A program made the translations under genes and the position numbers. 64,000 bases of DNA, taken from assembly GCA_937877455.1 (NCBI GenBank), contig CALFIU010000053.1, positions 1 to 64,000 on the forward strand, in the 5' to 3' direction. The notes under the pieces were generated by a model. It saw nothing but the letters and a program-made list of their open reading frames with translations, made no database searches and was not told the DNA's origin. The stretch comes from an uncultured Bacteroidales bacterium. GTDB taxonomy: Bacteria > Bacteroidota > Bacteroidia > Bacteroidales > UBA3824. Below, in pieces: positions 46,851 to 54,506 of the stretch (position 1 is its first letter; each line of letters begins with the position of its first letter).

Positions 46851-47582
46851 ATGCGTTACATACTAACCCTCGCCTACAATGGCGACAACTACCACGGTTG
46901 GCAAATACAACCCAACGCCACCACAGTGCAACAAACTCTCAACAATTGTTTTTCGCTCTTGCTAAAACAAGAAATAGATATGCTCGGTTGTGGACGCACC
47001 GACACAGGTGTACACGCAAGTATGTTTGTTGCACATTTTGATGTAGAACAAGAAATACAAGACACAGAAAAATTGCTTATTAAAGCAAATAAATTCTTAC
47101 CCAAAGACATAGCAATTTATAAAATAGAAAAAACATCGAATGATTTCAATGCCAGATTTAGCGCAAAAAGTAGAACCTACCGCTATCTCGTTCACACAAA
47201 AAAAGACCCATTTTTAAACAAAATTTCGTGGTTTTACCCCTACCCCCTCGACATTAACATAATGAACGAAGCTTGCAAAACATTAAAAAAATACAAAGAT
47301 TTTTCTTGTTTTGCCAAATCGGGAGGACAAACTGCAACCAATTTTTGCGACATTTATTCAGCACAATGGCAACTATTCGACAATTACAAATATACATTCA
47401 CAATCTCTGCCAATAGATTTTTGCGCAATATGGTACGCGCAATAACAGGAACAATGATAGAACTTGGAACTCACAAAATAGACCTTGTAGGCTTTGAAAA
47501 CATCATAAACTCCAAAAACCGTAGCAACGCAGGCGCAAGCGTTCCCGCACAAGCATTAACTCTAATTGACGTTGAATATTAA
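46851..47582 (+). CDS. truA: tRNA pseudouridine synthase A
   Basis: A 243-residue pseudouridine synthase modifying positions 38-40 of tRNA anticodon arms. Catalytic Asp lies in GCGRTDTGVHA, with upstream LAYNGDNYHGWQIQPN and downstream FNARFSAKSRTYRYLVH and RFLRNMVRAITGTMIELG, all characteristic of TruA. Length is normal and the start MRYILTLAYNGD is unambiguous. It stands alone behind a strong terminator. Confidence 0.96.
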   Translation: MRYILTLAYNGDNYHGWQIQPNATTVQQTLNNCFSLLLKQEIDMLGCGRTDTGVHASMFVAHFDVEQEIQDTEKLLIKANKFLPKDIAIYKIEKTSNDFNARFSAKSRTYRYLVHTKKDPFLNKISWFYPYPLDINIMNEACKTLKKYKDFSCFAKSGGQTATNFCDIYSAQWQLFDNYKYTFTISANRFLRNMVRAITGTMIELGTHKIDLVGFENIINSKNRSNAGASVPAQALTLIDVEY

Positions 47583-47760
47583 CAAAAAAAAAACCACAAC
47601 CTACATAAAAAAATACAACAAATAACCATATCAAACAATAAAAAATTATACATTTTCAAAAAAAACTGAATATTTATCGAAAATATTTTTTTATATAAAT
47701 TTTATTTTCTAAATTGGTAGTCGAAAATTTAAAATAATAAACCTACTAATTTTTAACAAG

Positions 47761-48168
47761 ATGGCTTATAAAATTATTGACGTAGAAGGCATCGGCGAAA
47801 TTTACGCCGAAAAATTAATTGCGGCAGGTATCGAAACCGCAGAAATACTATTAGAAAAATGTGCCGCACCCGCAGGACGCAAAACATTAGCAGAGCAAAC
47901 TGGTATTTCGGAAAAACTAATTCTCAAATGGACTAACCATGCCGATTTGTTTAGAATAAACGGTGTAGGACCGCAATTTGCAGAATTGCTCGAAGCCGCT
48001 GGCGTTGACACTGTTAAAGAATTTAGACACAGAGTTGCAGCCAATTTAAAAGCAAAAATGGACGAAGTTAACGAAGAAAAACACCTTTGCGGTAGAGTTC
48101 CTTCTGAGGTTGAAATCCAAAAAATGATTGACCAAGCAAAAGAGCTTCCTCCAACAATGACTTATTAA
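47761..48168 (+). CDS. DUF4332 helix-hairpin-helix protein
   Basis: A 135-residue basic/acidic mixed protein of the DUF4332 family. Two helix-hairpin-helix-like motifs are visible: VEGIGEIYAEKLIAAGI (about 7-24) and INGVGPQFAELLEAAGV (about 61-77), which normally bind DNA backbone non-specifically. Function is unknown; a nucleoid or DNA-repair accessory role is inference. It is followed by a terminator-like structure and then, 400 bp on, by a histone-like gene. Confidence 0.85.
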   Translation: MAYKIIDVEGIGEIYAEKLIAAGIETAEILLEKCAAPAGRKTLAEQTGISEKLILKWTNHADLFRINGVGPQFAELLEAAGVDTVKEFRHRVAANLKAKMDEVNEEKHLCGRVPSEVEIQKMIDQAKELPPTMTY

Positions 48169-48569
48169 AAAAGTTGGAATAAAAAAACACCCAAAAAATT
48201 CCAAAATAAATAAGTTTTGACTTAAAATAAAGGCTATCCAAAATTAGAAAAAAAACAAAACAAAAATATGTATAATCTACTTTTGGATTGCCTTGTTTTT
48301 TGAATTTAAAGTATAATCCTCAAAAAAAACAATCAATAATAAGTTATCAACTTGAAAATAAATTATTTAAGGGGAACAAAACGCAACGATAACTTACTAT
48401 AAATCAAAATATTATTTTTTTTACTTGAAAATTGTAAAAAATTATTTGAAAAAATATGCAAAAAAAACATACAAAAGTTAGGTTATTCCGCTTAAATAAG
48501 TAATTTTGCCACCACTATAAACAATTAAACCGCCCCTTTAATGGGCATAACATTAAAAAACGTAAGAAA
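48169..48569 (+). other. intergenic region with terminator and promoter
   Basis: A 401-bp AT-rich gap. At its start, GGCTATCCAAAA (48232-48243) and TTTTGGATTGCC (48281-48292) pair with one mismatch, loop 37 nt, followed by TTGTTTTTT, so it can terminate the DUF4332 gene. The rest leads into the Hc1 promoter; nothing else is recognised. Confidence 0.55.
48501..48508 (+). promoter_or_regulatory. -7 box of the Hc1-type histone-like gene
   Basis: TAATTTTG followed by CCACC matches the Bacteroidota -7 consensus, giving a leader of about 55 nt before the ATG at 48570. The -33 region GTTAGG is 20 bp upstream. Confidence 0.6.
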
Positions 48570-48743
48570 ATGAAAGAATTGGTTGAAGAAATCGAAAAAT
48601 TGTATGCAGAATTTATTGAAAACGCAAACAAACAAATCGAAGGCAACAAAGCAGCAGGAACACGCGCTCGTAAAGCATCTTTGGAAATTGAAAAGAAAAC
48701 CAAAGAATTCCGTAAAGTTTCTATCGAAGCTTCAAAAAAATAA
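48570..48743 (+). CDS. Hc1-type histone H1-like DNA-binding protein, 57 aa
   Basis: A small gene of 57 codons. The protein MKELVEEIEKLYAEFIENAN... GTRARKASLEIEKKTKEF ends SIEASKK; it is Lys/Glu/Ala-rich, predicted fully helical, with an Arg-Lys core (TRARKAS) and matches the short histone H1-like (Hc1) proteins found in nearly all Bacteroidota. These probably compact or bridge DNA. It has its own promoter (48501-48508) and a strong bidirectional terminator directly after it, as expected for an abundant product. Confidence 0.88.
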   Translation: MKELVEEIEKLYAEFIENANKQIEGNKAAGTRARKASLEIEKKTKEFRKVSIEASKK

Positions 48744-48779
48744 TTTCACATTATTTTATTAGCAAAGAAACAAAAATTT

Positions 48780-48818
48780 AACCTGCAAATATATAGTTAG
48801 TTATAATATTTGCAGGTT
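48780..48818. terminator. bidirectional terminator between Hc1 and TetR genes
   Basis: AACCTGCAAATAT (48780-48792) pairs perfectly with ATATTTGCAGGTT (48806-48818) with A/T-rich flanks; it lies between converging genes. Confidence 0.88.
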
Positions 48819-48843
48819 TTATTATTTATTTTACTATCAAAAC

Positions 48844-49431
48844 TTAACAAAAAAACTGCGGTGCAATATTTTTCAATAATCGCGACAATTTGGTAATATC
48901 GTGTCTATTATCAGTATTTATCATATAACCAATAATACCAAAAAAAGCAGATAAAATAACCTCAGCAAGCAACGGAATATCCTCACGTGATATATTTGTA
49001 AACTCCTGAGATTCAACACCTTCAAGAAACAATTGTGTAAGAAATATGTTTTCAAACTCTACAATTTTAAGATATTCATTTTTTCCAGCAGTTTTATCTT
49101 TAATCTCGTTAGTTATTATACTCAACAATGTTAGTCTATTGGAAAGTTCCAAGGCAAGTTGATCTAAATAAGCAAGGATTTTTTCGCTTGATTTTTGTTT
49201 ACAATCAATTTTTTCTTTCACCGACTTACGCATCTCTTGCATCTCGTAAGAAACCACGGCATCAAAAATCTGTTCTTTACTTGAAAAAAAATGGTAAATA
49301 GTGCTTTTTGCACGGTTTGTGGCTTCGGCAATATCTTCGATGGATGTTTTTTTGTAGCCATATTGCAAAAAAAGCCGTTGGGCATTGGTTACAATATCAT
49401 TAATAGTAAAATCAAATTTTTCTTGTTTCAT
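48844..49431 (-). CDS. TetR family transcriptional regulator
   Basis: A 195-residue regulator. The N-terminal helix-turn-helix is clear (FLQYGYKKTSIEDIAEATN... STIYHFFSSKEQIFDAVV, about 18-55); the C-terminal helical ligand domain is unlike the named families and gives no ligand. Its start codon overlaps the promoter of the divergent TPR/SpoIIE gene, so it could regulate that gene or itself. Whether it is linked to the neighbouring copper genes is unknown. Confidence 0.9.
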   Translation of the reverse strand: MKQEKFDFTINDIVTNAQRLFLQYGYKKTSIEDIAEATNRAKSTIYHFFSSKEQIFDAVVSYEMQEMRKSVKEKIDCKQKSSEKILAYLDQLALELSNRLTLLSIITNEIKDKTAGKNEYLKIVEFENIFLTQLFLEGVESQEFTNISREDIPLLAEVILSAFFGIIGYMINTDNRHDITKLSRLLKNIAPQFFC

Positions 49432-49451
49432 TATTTTTGATTATATTTGTA
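49423..49451 (+). promoter_or_regulatory. possible promoter of the TPR/SpoIIE gene, overlapping tetR start
   Basis: TTG (49423-49425) and TATATTTG (49444-49451) are 18 bp apart. The leader would be about 200 nt; another T-rich element closer to the gene cannot be excluded. The overlap with the TetR start codon makes TetR control plausible. Confidence 0.45.
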
Positions 49452-49660
49452 GTTTTTTTAACAATGTGTATATACTAATTAGCAATTTTTAAAAGAAAAA
49501 ATGGCTTTTTTTCATAATCCATCAAAACTTAATAAGTTAGATGTTTTTATAGTTAAAAAGTTTAAAATCAAAAGCAATAATTTTATAAAAAAAAAATTAT
49601 AAAATAAAGAGATTGGGCATAAAATATGTTGGTTTTCTTTAAATATTTTTTTGTAAAAAA

Positions 49661-51883
49661 ATGATTAATAAGTTTATTTTCAAGCAAATAATATATATAC
49701 TACTTTTTGTAGCAATAATTCCATATAATGCCGTTGGACAGAAATCAACTTTCGATAGTTTGGAAGTAATTCTTAGCCAAAATCTTGAAAACGGAATTAA
49801 TGGCAGTCAAAATATGCCAATTTTGCAACAACTATTTGCTTTAACCAACATTTCAAAACCATACCTTGCATTAGAATACGGTGCATTAGCATTAAACACC
49901 GCCATGGAAATAGGCGACGAGCAAAGCAAAGCAGAATGGTATTGCAAGATAGCAGACATTTATTTTGAACAAAAGACATACTACATGGCGATGCAAAATT
50001 ATTTTTCAGCTTTTGAAATATACAATAGGCTTGGCATGAAAAAAGAAAGCGCATACGCCCAAATGAACATTGGCGAAACTTATTTTATTCAAGGCGTAGA
50101 AGACGTTTCTCTATCATATTATAAACAAGCCGAAGAAATTTTCAACATAATAAACAATCAACGTGGTTTGGCAAAGGTAAAAAACAAAATTGGACTTGTA
50201 AACTTAGAAATGTATCAATACGACAAAGCAATGGAAATGTTTAACCAATCGTTGAAAATAAGCGAGTTGCTTAAAGATCCACAACTAACCGCCGAAACAT
50301 ATTGCAACATTGCCGAAACATATTTTCAAAGCGAAGATTTCAACAACGAAAACCAATATCTTACCAAAGCCATAATAAAATTTAGGCTATCTGGCGACAG
50401 ACTTTCAATGGGTAAATGCTATTATAAAATAGGCGATATGTATCTTTACCAAGAAGAATACGACAAAGCCTACATAAACTACTTACAAAGCGGAAATATA
50501 TTCAAGGCATTCGACCTACCATTATTGCAAACGCAAGTAAAAAACAAACTTGCACGCATAAACTTTATACAAGGCATGTATCAAGAGGCAATGACAACTG
50601 TCAAAGAAGCATTGAATACTGCCACAGAGCACGAATTACTTCAAGAAAAATCAGACGCTTATTTGCTTATGGCCGACATTTCGTATGCATTGAAAAAAAA
50701 CACAGAGGCTTACGATAATCTTCAAAGATATATTCAAGTAAAAGATTCTGTAATTCAAGAAAAACGCGAAGAAAGATTTTCTGAACTACAAGTAAGTATT
50801 GCTACAAAAGAAAAAGAAAAAGAACTTGCATTGGCTGCTCAAGAAATGCAACGCAAAGAAATTGTCTTTAGAGTGGTAATGATAATGTCAACACTTATAC
50901 TCTTATTTTTAGTAATAATTTTTCTTAACAATCGTAAAATTAAGAAAGTTAACAACCTACTAACAATGAGAAACGACGAAATAAAACGCCGTAACGAAGA
51001 AATTGTAGTGCAAAAAAACATTGTTGATAAGGCTAACCTTGAAATAAAAAAGCAAAAAAACGAAATAGAAGAAATAAACCACAATATAACAGCAGGCATC
51101 AACTACGCCGCACGCATACAACACGCCACATTACCTAATATCTCATTCATAAAACAGCATTTCCAAGACGGATTTGTATTTTTCAACCCCAAAGAAACTG
51201 TAAGTGGTGATTTCTATTGGTTTGCTGAAGTAAAAGACGAAAGACCACCATCGCTATTTCGTAGAAACAAAGAAAATGAAGAAAATGCAAAATATATTGT
51301 TGCTGTTATTGATTGTACTGGTCATGGTGTGCCTGGAGCTTTTATGAGCATGCTTGGCGATGCTTTTTTAAATCAAATTGTTAAACAACAAAAAACAACA
51401 TCTCCAGACCTTATTCTCAACGAGTTACACAAATTTATAAGAGCAACACTTCAACAAGAAACCAGCGAAAATAACGATGGCATGGACGTAGCAATATGTA
51501 CCATTGACAAAAGTAACAATAAAATGGAGTTTGCAGGAGCAAAAAATCCACTTATATACATACAACGCGGCGAAGTACATAAAATAAACGGCGACCTCAA
51601 ATGCATTGGAGGAATGCAGAAAGAACAAGAACGAATTTTTACAAAACACACCATAAATATTGATGACTCTACACGTTTTTATATATATTCCGATGGTTTT
51701 CAAGATCAATTTGGAGGCAAAATGGGCAGAAAATTTATGGCAAAACCATTTCGCGATATGCTAATTGAAAATAGTAGCAAACCATTTGAGGAACAACGAC
51801 AAATATTGCAAGAAAAATTTATCGAATGGAAAGGCGATTTTATACAAATGGACGATACAACAATAATTGGTATAAAAATTTAA
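49661..51883 (+). CDS. TPR-repeat membrane protein with SpoIIE-type phosphatase
   Basis: A 740-residue protein: signal peptide (ending NAVGQ), about eight tetratricopeptide repeats in the periplasm (residues about 40-370; examples GDEQSKAEWYCKIADIYFEQKTYY and PQLTAETYCNIAETYFQSEDF), a membrane helix near 405-428, a cytoplasmic coiled coil (MRNDEIKRRNEEIVVQ...), and a SpoIIE/PP2C domain with KETVSGDFYWF, DCTGHGVPGAFMSMLGD, YSDGFQDQFGGKMG and the terminal DDTTIIGIK. It presumably transmits a periplasmic protein-protein signal to the phosphatase. This is the third SpoIIE protein in the window and the only one with a TPR sensor. Confidence 0.9.
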   Translation: MINKFIFKQIIYILLFVAIIPYNAVGQKSTFDSLEVILSQNLENGINGSQNMPILQQLFALTNISKPYLALEYGALALNTAMEIGDEQSKAEWYCKIADIYFEQKTYYMAMQNYFSAFEIYNRLGMKKESAYAQMNIGETYFIQGVEDVSLSYYKQAEEIFNIINNQRGLAKVKNKIGLVNLEMYQYDKAMEMFNQSLKISELLKDPQLTAETYCNIAETYFQSEDFNNENQYLTKAIIKFRLSGDRLSMGKCYYKIGDMYLYQEEYDKAYINYLQSGNIFKAFDLPLLQTQVKNKLARINFIQGMYQEAMTTVKEALNTATEHELLQEKSDAYLLMADISYALKKNTEAYDNLQRYIQVKDSVIQEKREERFSELQVSIATKEKEKELALAAQEMQRKEIVFRVVMIMSTLILLFLVIIFLNNRKIKKVNNLLTMRNDEIKRRNEEIVVQKNIVDKANLEIKKQKNEIEEINHNITAGINYAARIQHATLPNISFIKQHFQDGFVFFNPKETVSGDFYWFAEVKDERPPSLFRRNKENEENAKYIVAVIDCTGHGVPGAFMSMLGDAFLNQIVKQQKTTSPDLILNELHKFIRATLQQETSENNDGMDVAICTIDKSNNKMEFAGAKNPLIYIQRGEVHKINGDLKCIGGMQKEQERIFTKHTINIDDSTRFYIYSDGFQDQFGGKMGRKFMAKPFRDMLIENSSKPFEEQRQILQEKFIEWKGDFIQMDDTTIIGIKI

Positions 51884-51916
51884 ATTTAGTTTTAGAGCAT
51901 AACAATATAGAAAATG

Positions 51917-54100
51917 CTACACTCCCGCCCTACTACTATTAAAAATAATAGTCAAACTACTTAACGCCATAGCCATAGCCGAAATATATGGCATTGGTAC
52001 ATAATCAAAAAAAGATAACAGAAAACCGGAAGAAAAACCAATTGTTATAAAATTATATAACATTGCCCAAATAATATTTTGCTTAATTATTCTAACGGTT
52101 TTTCTACTCAAATTTATCAAAAACGGAATTTTGGATATATCACCCGAAGTTAAAACAGCATCTGCGCTATCGGCTGCAATATCAGCCCCAGCAGAAAAAC
52201 TTATTCCAACATCGGCACTCAATAATGCTGGAGAATCATTTACACCATCTCCAACCATAACTACAGTTTTGTTATGTTGATGCAATTCTGAAATAAAATC
52301 GTTTTTTCCTTGCGGCAACATTGATGCATGGTAATTTATGTTCAATTTTTTTGCAACACTTGCCGCCGCTCCAACATTATCTCCTGTCAACATTGTTATT
52401 TCTACACCTTTATTTTTAATATCATCCAAAACCAAGGACGCATTATCCTTTATTTTGTCGCCAAGAGCCAACAGCAATGCAGGGGTATTGTTTTCAACAA
52501 CAAAAATTAAACTATAACCTTCGGCACTAAATTTTTTTTCATCGTCATCAAATATTGAAAAATCTATATTATTGTTTTTTAACAATGTAATGTTTCCAAT
52601 AAGATAATTTTTGCCAAGCAATGTTGCCGACAAGCCTTCTCCGTCAATAGATAAAAAACTATCTACATTTTCTAACGTAGAAATATTTTTTTTCTCCGCA
52701 TATTCCACCACCGCTTTTGCCAAAGGATGTTGCGACATTTTCTCAATGGTTGCAACAGCTTTTAATACAACATCTTTATTACAATTGTTATAATTTTTTA
52801 CAGCTTTAACTTCCATTTTACCTTCGGTAAGCGTTCCCGTTTTATCAAAGATAATGTTAGTTGCCTTGCCAGCAGTTTCTATGGCTTGCGATTTTTTTAT
52901 CAATACACCATTTTTTGCAAGTTTACCTGATGCAACAGCAGTAGCCAAAGGTGCGGCAAGACCAAATGCACATGGACACGCAGCCGCAAGCACAGAAATA
53001 AAAACAGTTGTATAAAAACCTATAGTACAACCCCTAAAAAACCAAAACATTGCGGCAAAAACAGCTACAGATACAACTAAATAGACAAAAATTCTCCCTG
53101 CTTTGTCGGCAAAACGCGCTATTGCTGGTCGCTGACCTGCCGCCTGTGTTGCAAGCCTAACTATTGAAGAAACCATAGAATTTTTACCAATTTTTTCAAC
53201 AGAATATTCAATTTTTCCGCTCATACACATTGCACCAGCTATTACACGACATCCTTTGTTTTTTTTAACAGGAGAACTTTCTCCAGTTATAAAACTTTCG
53301 TCCATGTAAGCCGTTCCAACTGTTACAATGCCGTCAGCAGCTATACGATTGCCTTCTGAACAAATCAATGTGTCGCCTTTTTTTATTTCGTCAATAGTAG
53401 TTTCGATGTTTTTTCCATCTTTTACAACCATGGCGGTTTCTGGTGTTAAAGTCATCAAACCTTGCAAAGCTTTCAACGATTTGGTTTTACCTTTGTTTTC
53501 TATTGAGTTGCCAAGCATTACAAAAAATAGCACCATCGCAACAGATTCGTACATGAACATCGAATTATAATTTTTAATTAACAAAAAATTATAAAAAAAT
53601 ATCCATAAACTATATACAAAAGCAGTTCCCGTCCCCAATAAAACTAATGTTGTCATATCGGGAACACGATTTTTTATTGAATAAAAACCAAGTCGCAAAA
53701 TATCTCTACCACAATAAACCGCTAAAATTCCCAATAGCGTTGAAATTATTGCGTAAAATATTGGCATGCTACTTTTTATCCCATCGCCAAAAAGCGACAA
53801 ACATAGCAAAGCAACACTAATTACACCTAACGCAACAATTTTAGGTCTTTGAGATTTTTCTTTGTTTATTTGCAACTGATAGTCATCAATTCCAAGACTG
53901 CGAAAACCTGCTTTTTCTACAAAAACTTCAATATCAGATAGAGAAATTTTTGTATCGTCGTAAGTTATTGTAGCATTGTTAAGCATAAGATTAACAGAAG
54001 CTTTTGCAATTCCATCGCGACGATTAAGCGACTTTTCTAAACCACCCGAACACGCTGGGCAGGTCATTCCTCCTATTTTGATGACGATGGTTTTCATCAA
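51917..54100 (-). CDS. copA: copper-translocating P1B-type ATPase
   Basis: A 727-residue heavy-metal P-type ATPase. One N-terminal HMA domain with metal site MTCPAC (about 12-17), membrane segments, the intramembrane CPC motif in AACPCAFGLAAPLA, phosphorylation Asp419 in DKTGTLTEG, the soft-metal HP motif in SQHPLAKAVVEY and the hinge GDGVNDSPALL. The CPC site with HMA and partner chaperone indicates Cu(I) export, though silver cannot be excluded. It overlaps the small HMA chaperone gene by 4 bp, so both form one unit. A Met at residue 2 is an alternative start. The SpoIIE gene converges 33 bp away. Confidence 0.93.
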   Translation of the reverse strand: MMKTIVIKIGGMTCPACSGGLEKSLNRRDGIAKASVNLMLNNATITYDDTKISLSDIEVFVEKAGFRSLGIDDYQLQINKEKSQRPKIVALGVISVALLCLSLFGDGIKSSMPIFYAIISTLLGILAVYCGRDILRLGFYSIKNRVPDMTTLVLLGTGTAFVYSLWIFFYNFLLIKNYNSMFMYESVAMVLFFVMLGNSIENKGKTKSLKALQGLMTLTPETAMVVKDGKNIETTIDEIKKGDTLICSEGNRIAADGIVTVGTAYMDESFITGESSPVKKNKGCRVIAGAMCMSGKIEYSVEKIGKNSMVSSIVRLATQAAGQRPAIARFADKAGRIFVYLVVSVAVFAAMFWFFRGCTIGFYTTVFISVLAAACPCAFGLAAPLATAVASGKLAKNGVLIKKSQAIETAGKATNIIFDKTGTLTEGKMEVKAVKNYNNCNKDVVLKAVATIEKMSQHPLAKAVVEYAEKKNISTLENVDSFLSIDGEGLSATLLGKNYLIGNITLLKNNNIDFSIFDDDEKKFSAEGYSLIFVVENNTPALLLALGDKIKDNASLVLDDIKNKGVEITMLTGDNVGAAASVAKKLNINYHASMLPQGKNDFISELHQHNKTVVMVGDGVNDSPALLSADVGISFSAGADIAADSADAVLTSGDISKIPFLINLSRKTVRIIKQNIIWAMLYNFITIGFSSGFLLSFFDYVPMPYISAMAMALSSLTIIFNSSRAGV

Positions 54101-54312
54101 ATTTTACATTCAAATCCAGCATCGGCTACAGCTTCAGCTAAAACATTTGTATTACAAATAGTTTCATCATATTCTACATCGGCTGTAGCATTTTCAAGAT
54201 TTACAGACGCGTCTTTTACACCATCTAAATTTTTAATTACTTTTTCCAAACGTGCGCTACATTTGCTACACTTCATTCCAGAAATTTTAAGTTCTACTTT
54301 TTTCATAATCAA
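54097..54312 (-). CDS. copZ: small HMA-domain copper chaperone
   Basis: A 71-residue single HMA domain with metal site MKCSKCS (about residues 13-19) and the ferredoxin-like babbab pattern, ending EAVADAGFECKI. It delivers Cu(I) to the adjacent P-type ATPase. Start at 54312 (MIMKKVELKIS) or, more likely, 54306 (MKKVELKIS): the promoter would place the transcript start only a few bases from either. Translation is coupled to the ATPase by a 4-bp overlap. Confidence 0.88.
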   Translation of the reverse strand: MIMKKVELKISGMKCSKCSARLEKVIKNLDGVKDASVNLENATADVEYDETICNTNVLAEAVADAGFECKI

Positions 54313-54322
54313 TTTTTTTTTA

Positions 54323-54350
54323 CAAAATTAAGAAAAAAACTAAAAAACAA
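54323..54350 (-). promoter_or_regulatory. promoter of the copper chaperone/ATPase operon
   Basis: On the minus strand TAATTTTG (54323-54330) is preceded at 17 bp by TTG (54348-54350). The start codon follows 10-16 bp after the -7 box, so the leader is very short. Confidence 0.7.
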
Positions 54351-54446
54351 CATTGGCTATAAAAATTTCTTACAAAATTGTTTACCTCAACAAATATTCA
54401 ACTCTTTTTAAGAAAATAACATGTAGAAAACTTGGTTAAAAACAAT

Positions 54447-54476
54447 TTTGATTATCAAGTAGTTTTTTATAATATT
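54447..54476 (+). promoter_or_regulatory. valS promoter
   Basis: TTTG (54447-54450), an 18-bp spacer and TAATATTG (54469-54476) fit the consensus apart from one base. The predicted start near 54484 lies downstream of the longer valS start, supporting 54507. Confidence 0.75.
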
Positions 54477-54506
54477 GCGCAGTTATTTATAAAACAACGC
54501 AACAAA

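Noticed and set aside
49501..49605. 34-codon ORF in the tetR/phosphatase gap (MAFFHNPSKLNKLD...)
   Set aside because: Composition matches AT-rich non-coding sequence and no family is recognised.
54432..54506. Longer valS start at 54432
   Set aside because: It lies upstream of a good promoter and the extra residues do not resemble ValS.
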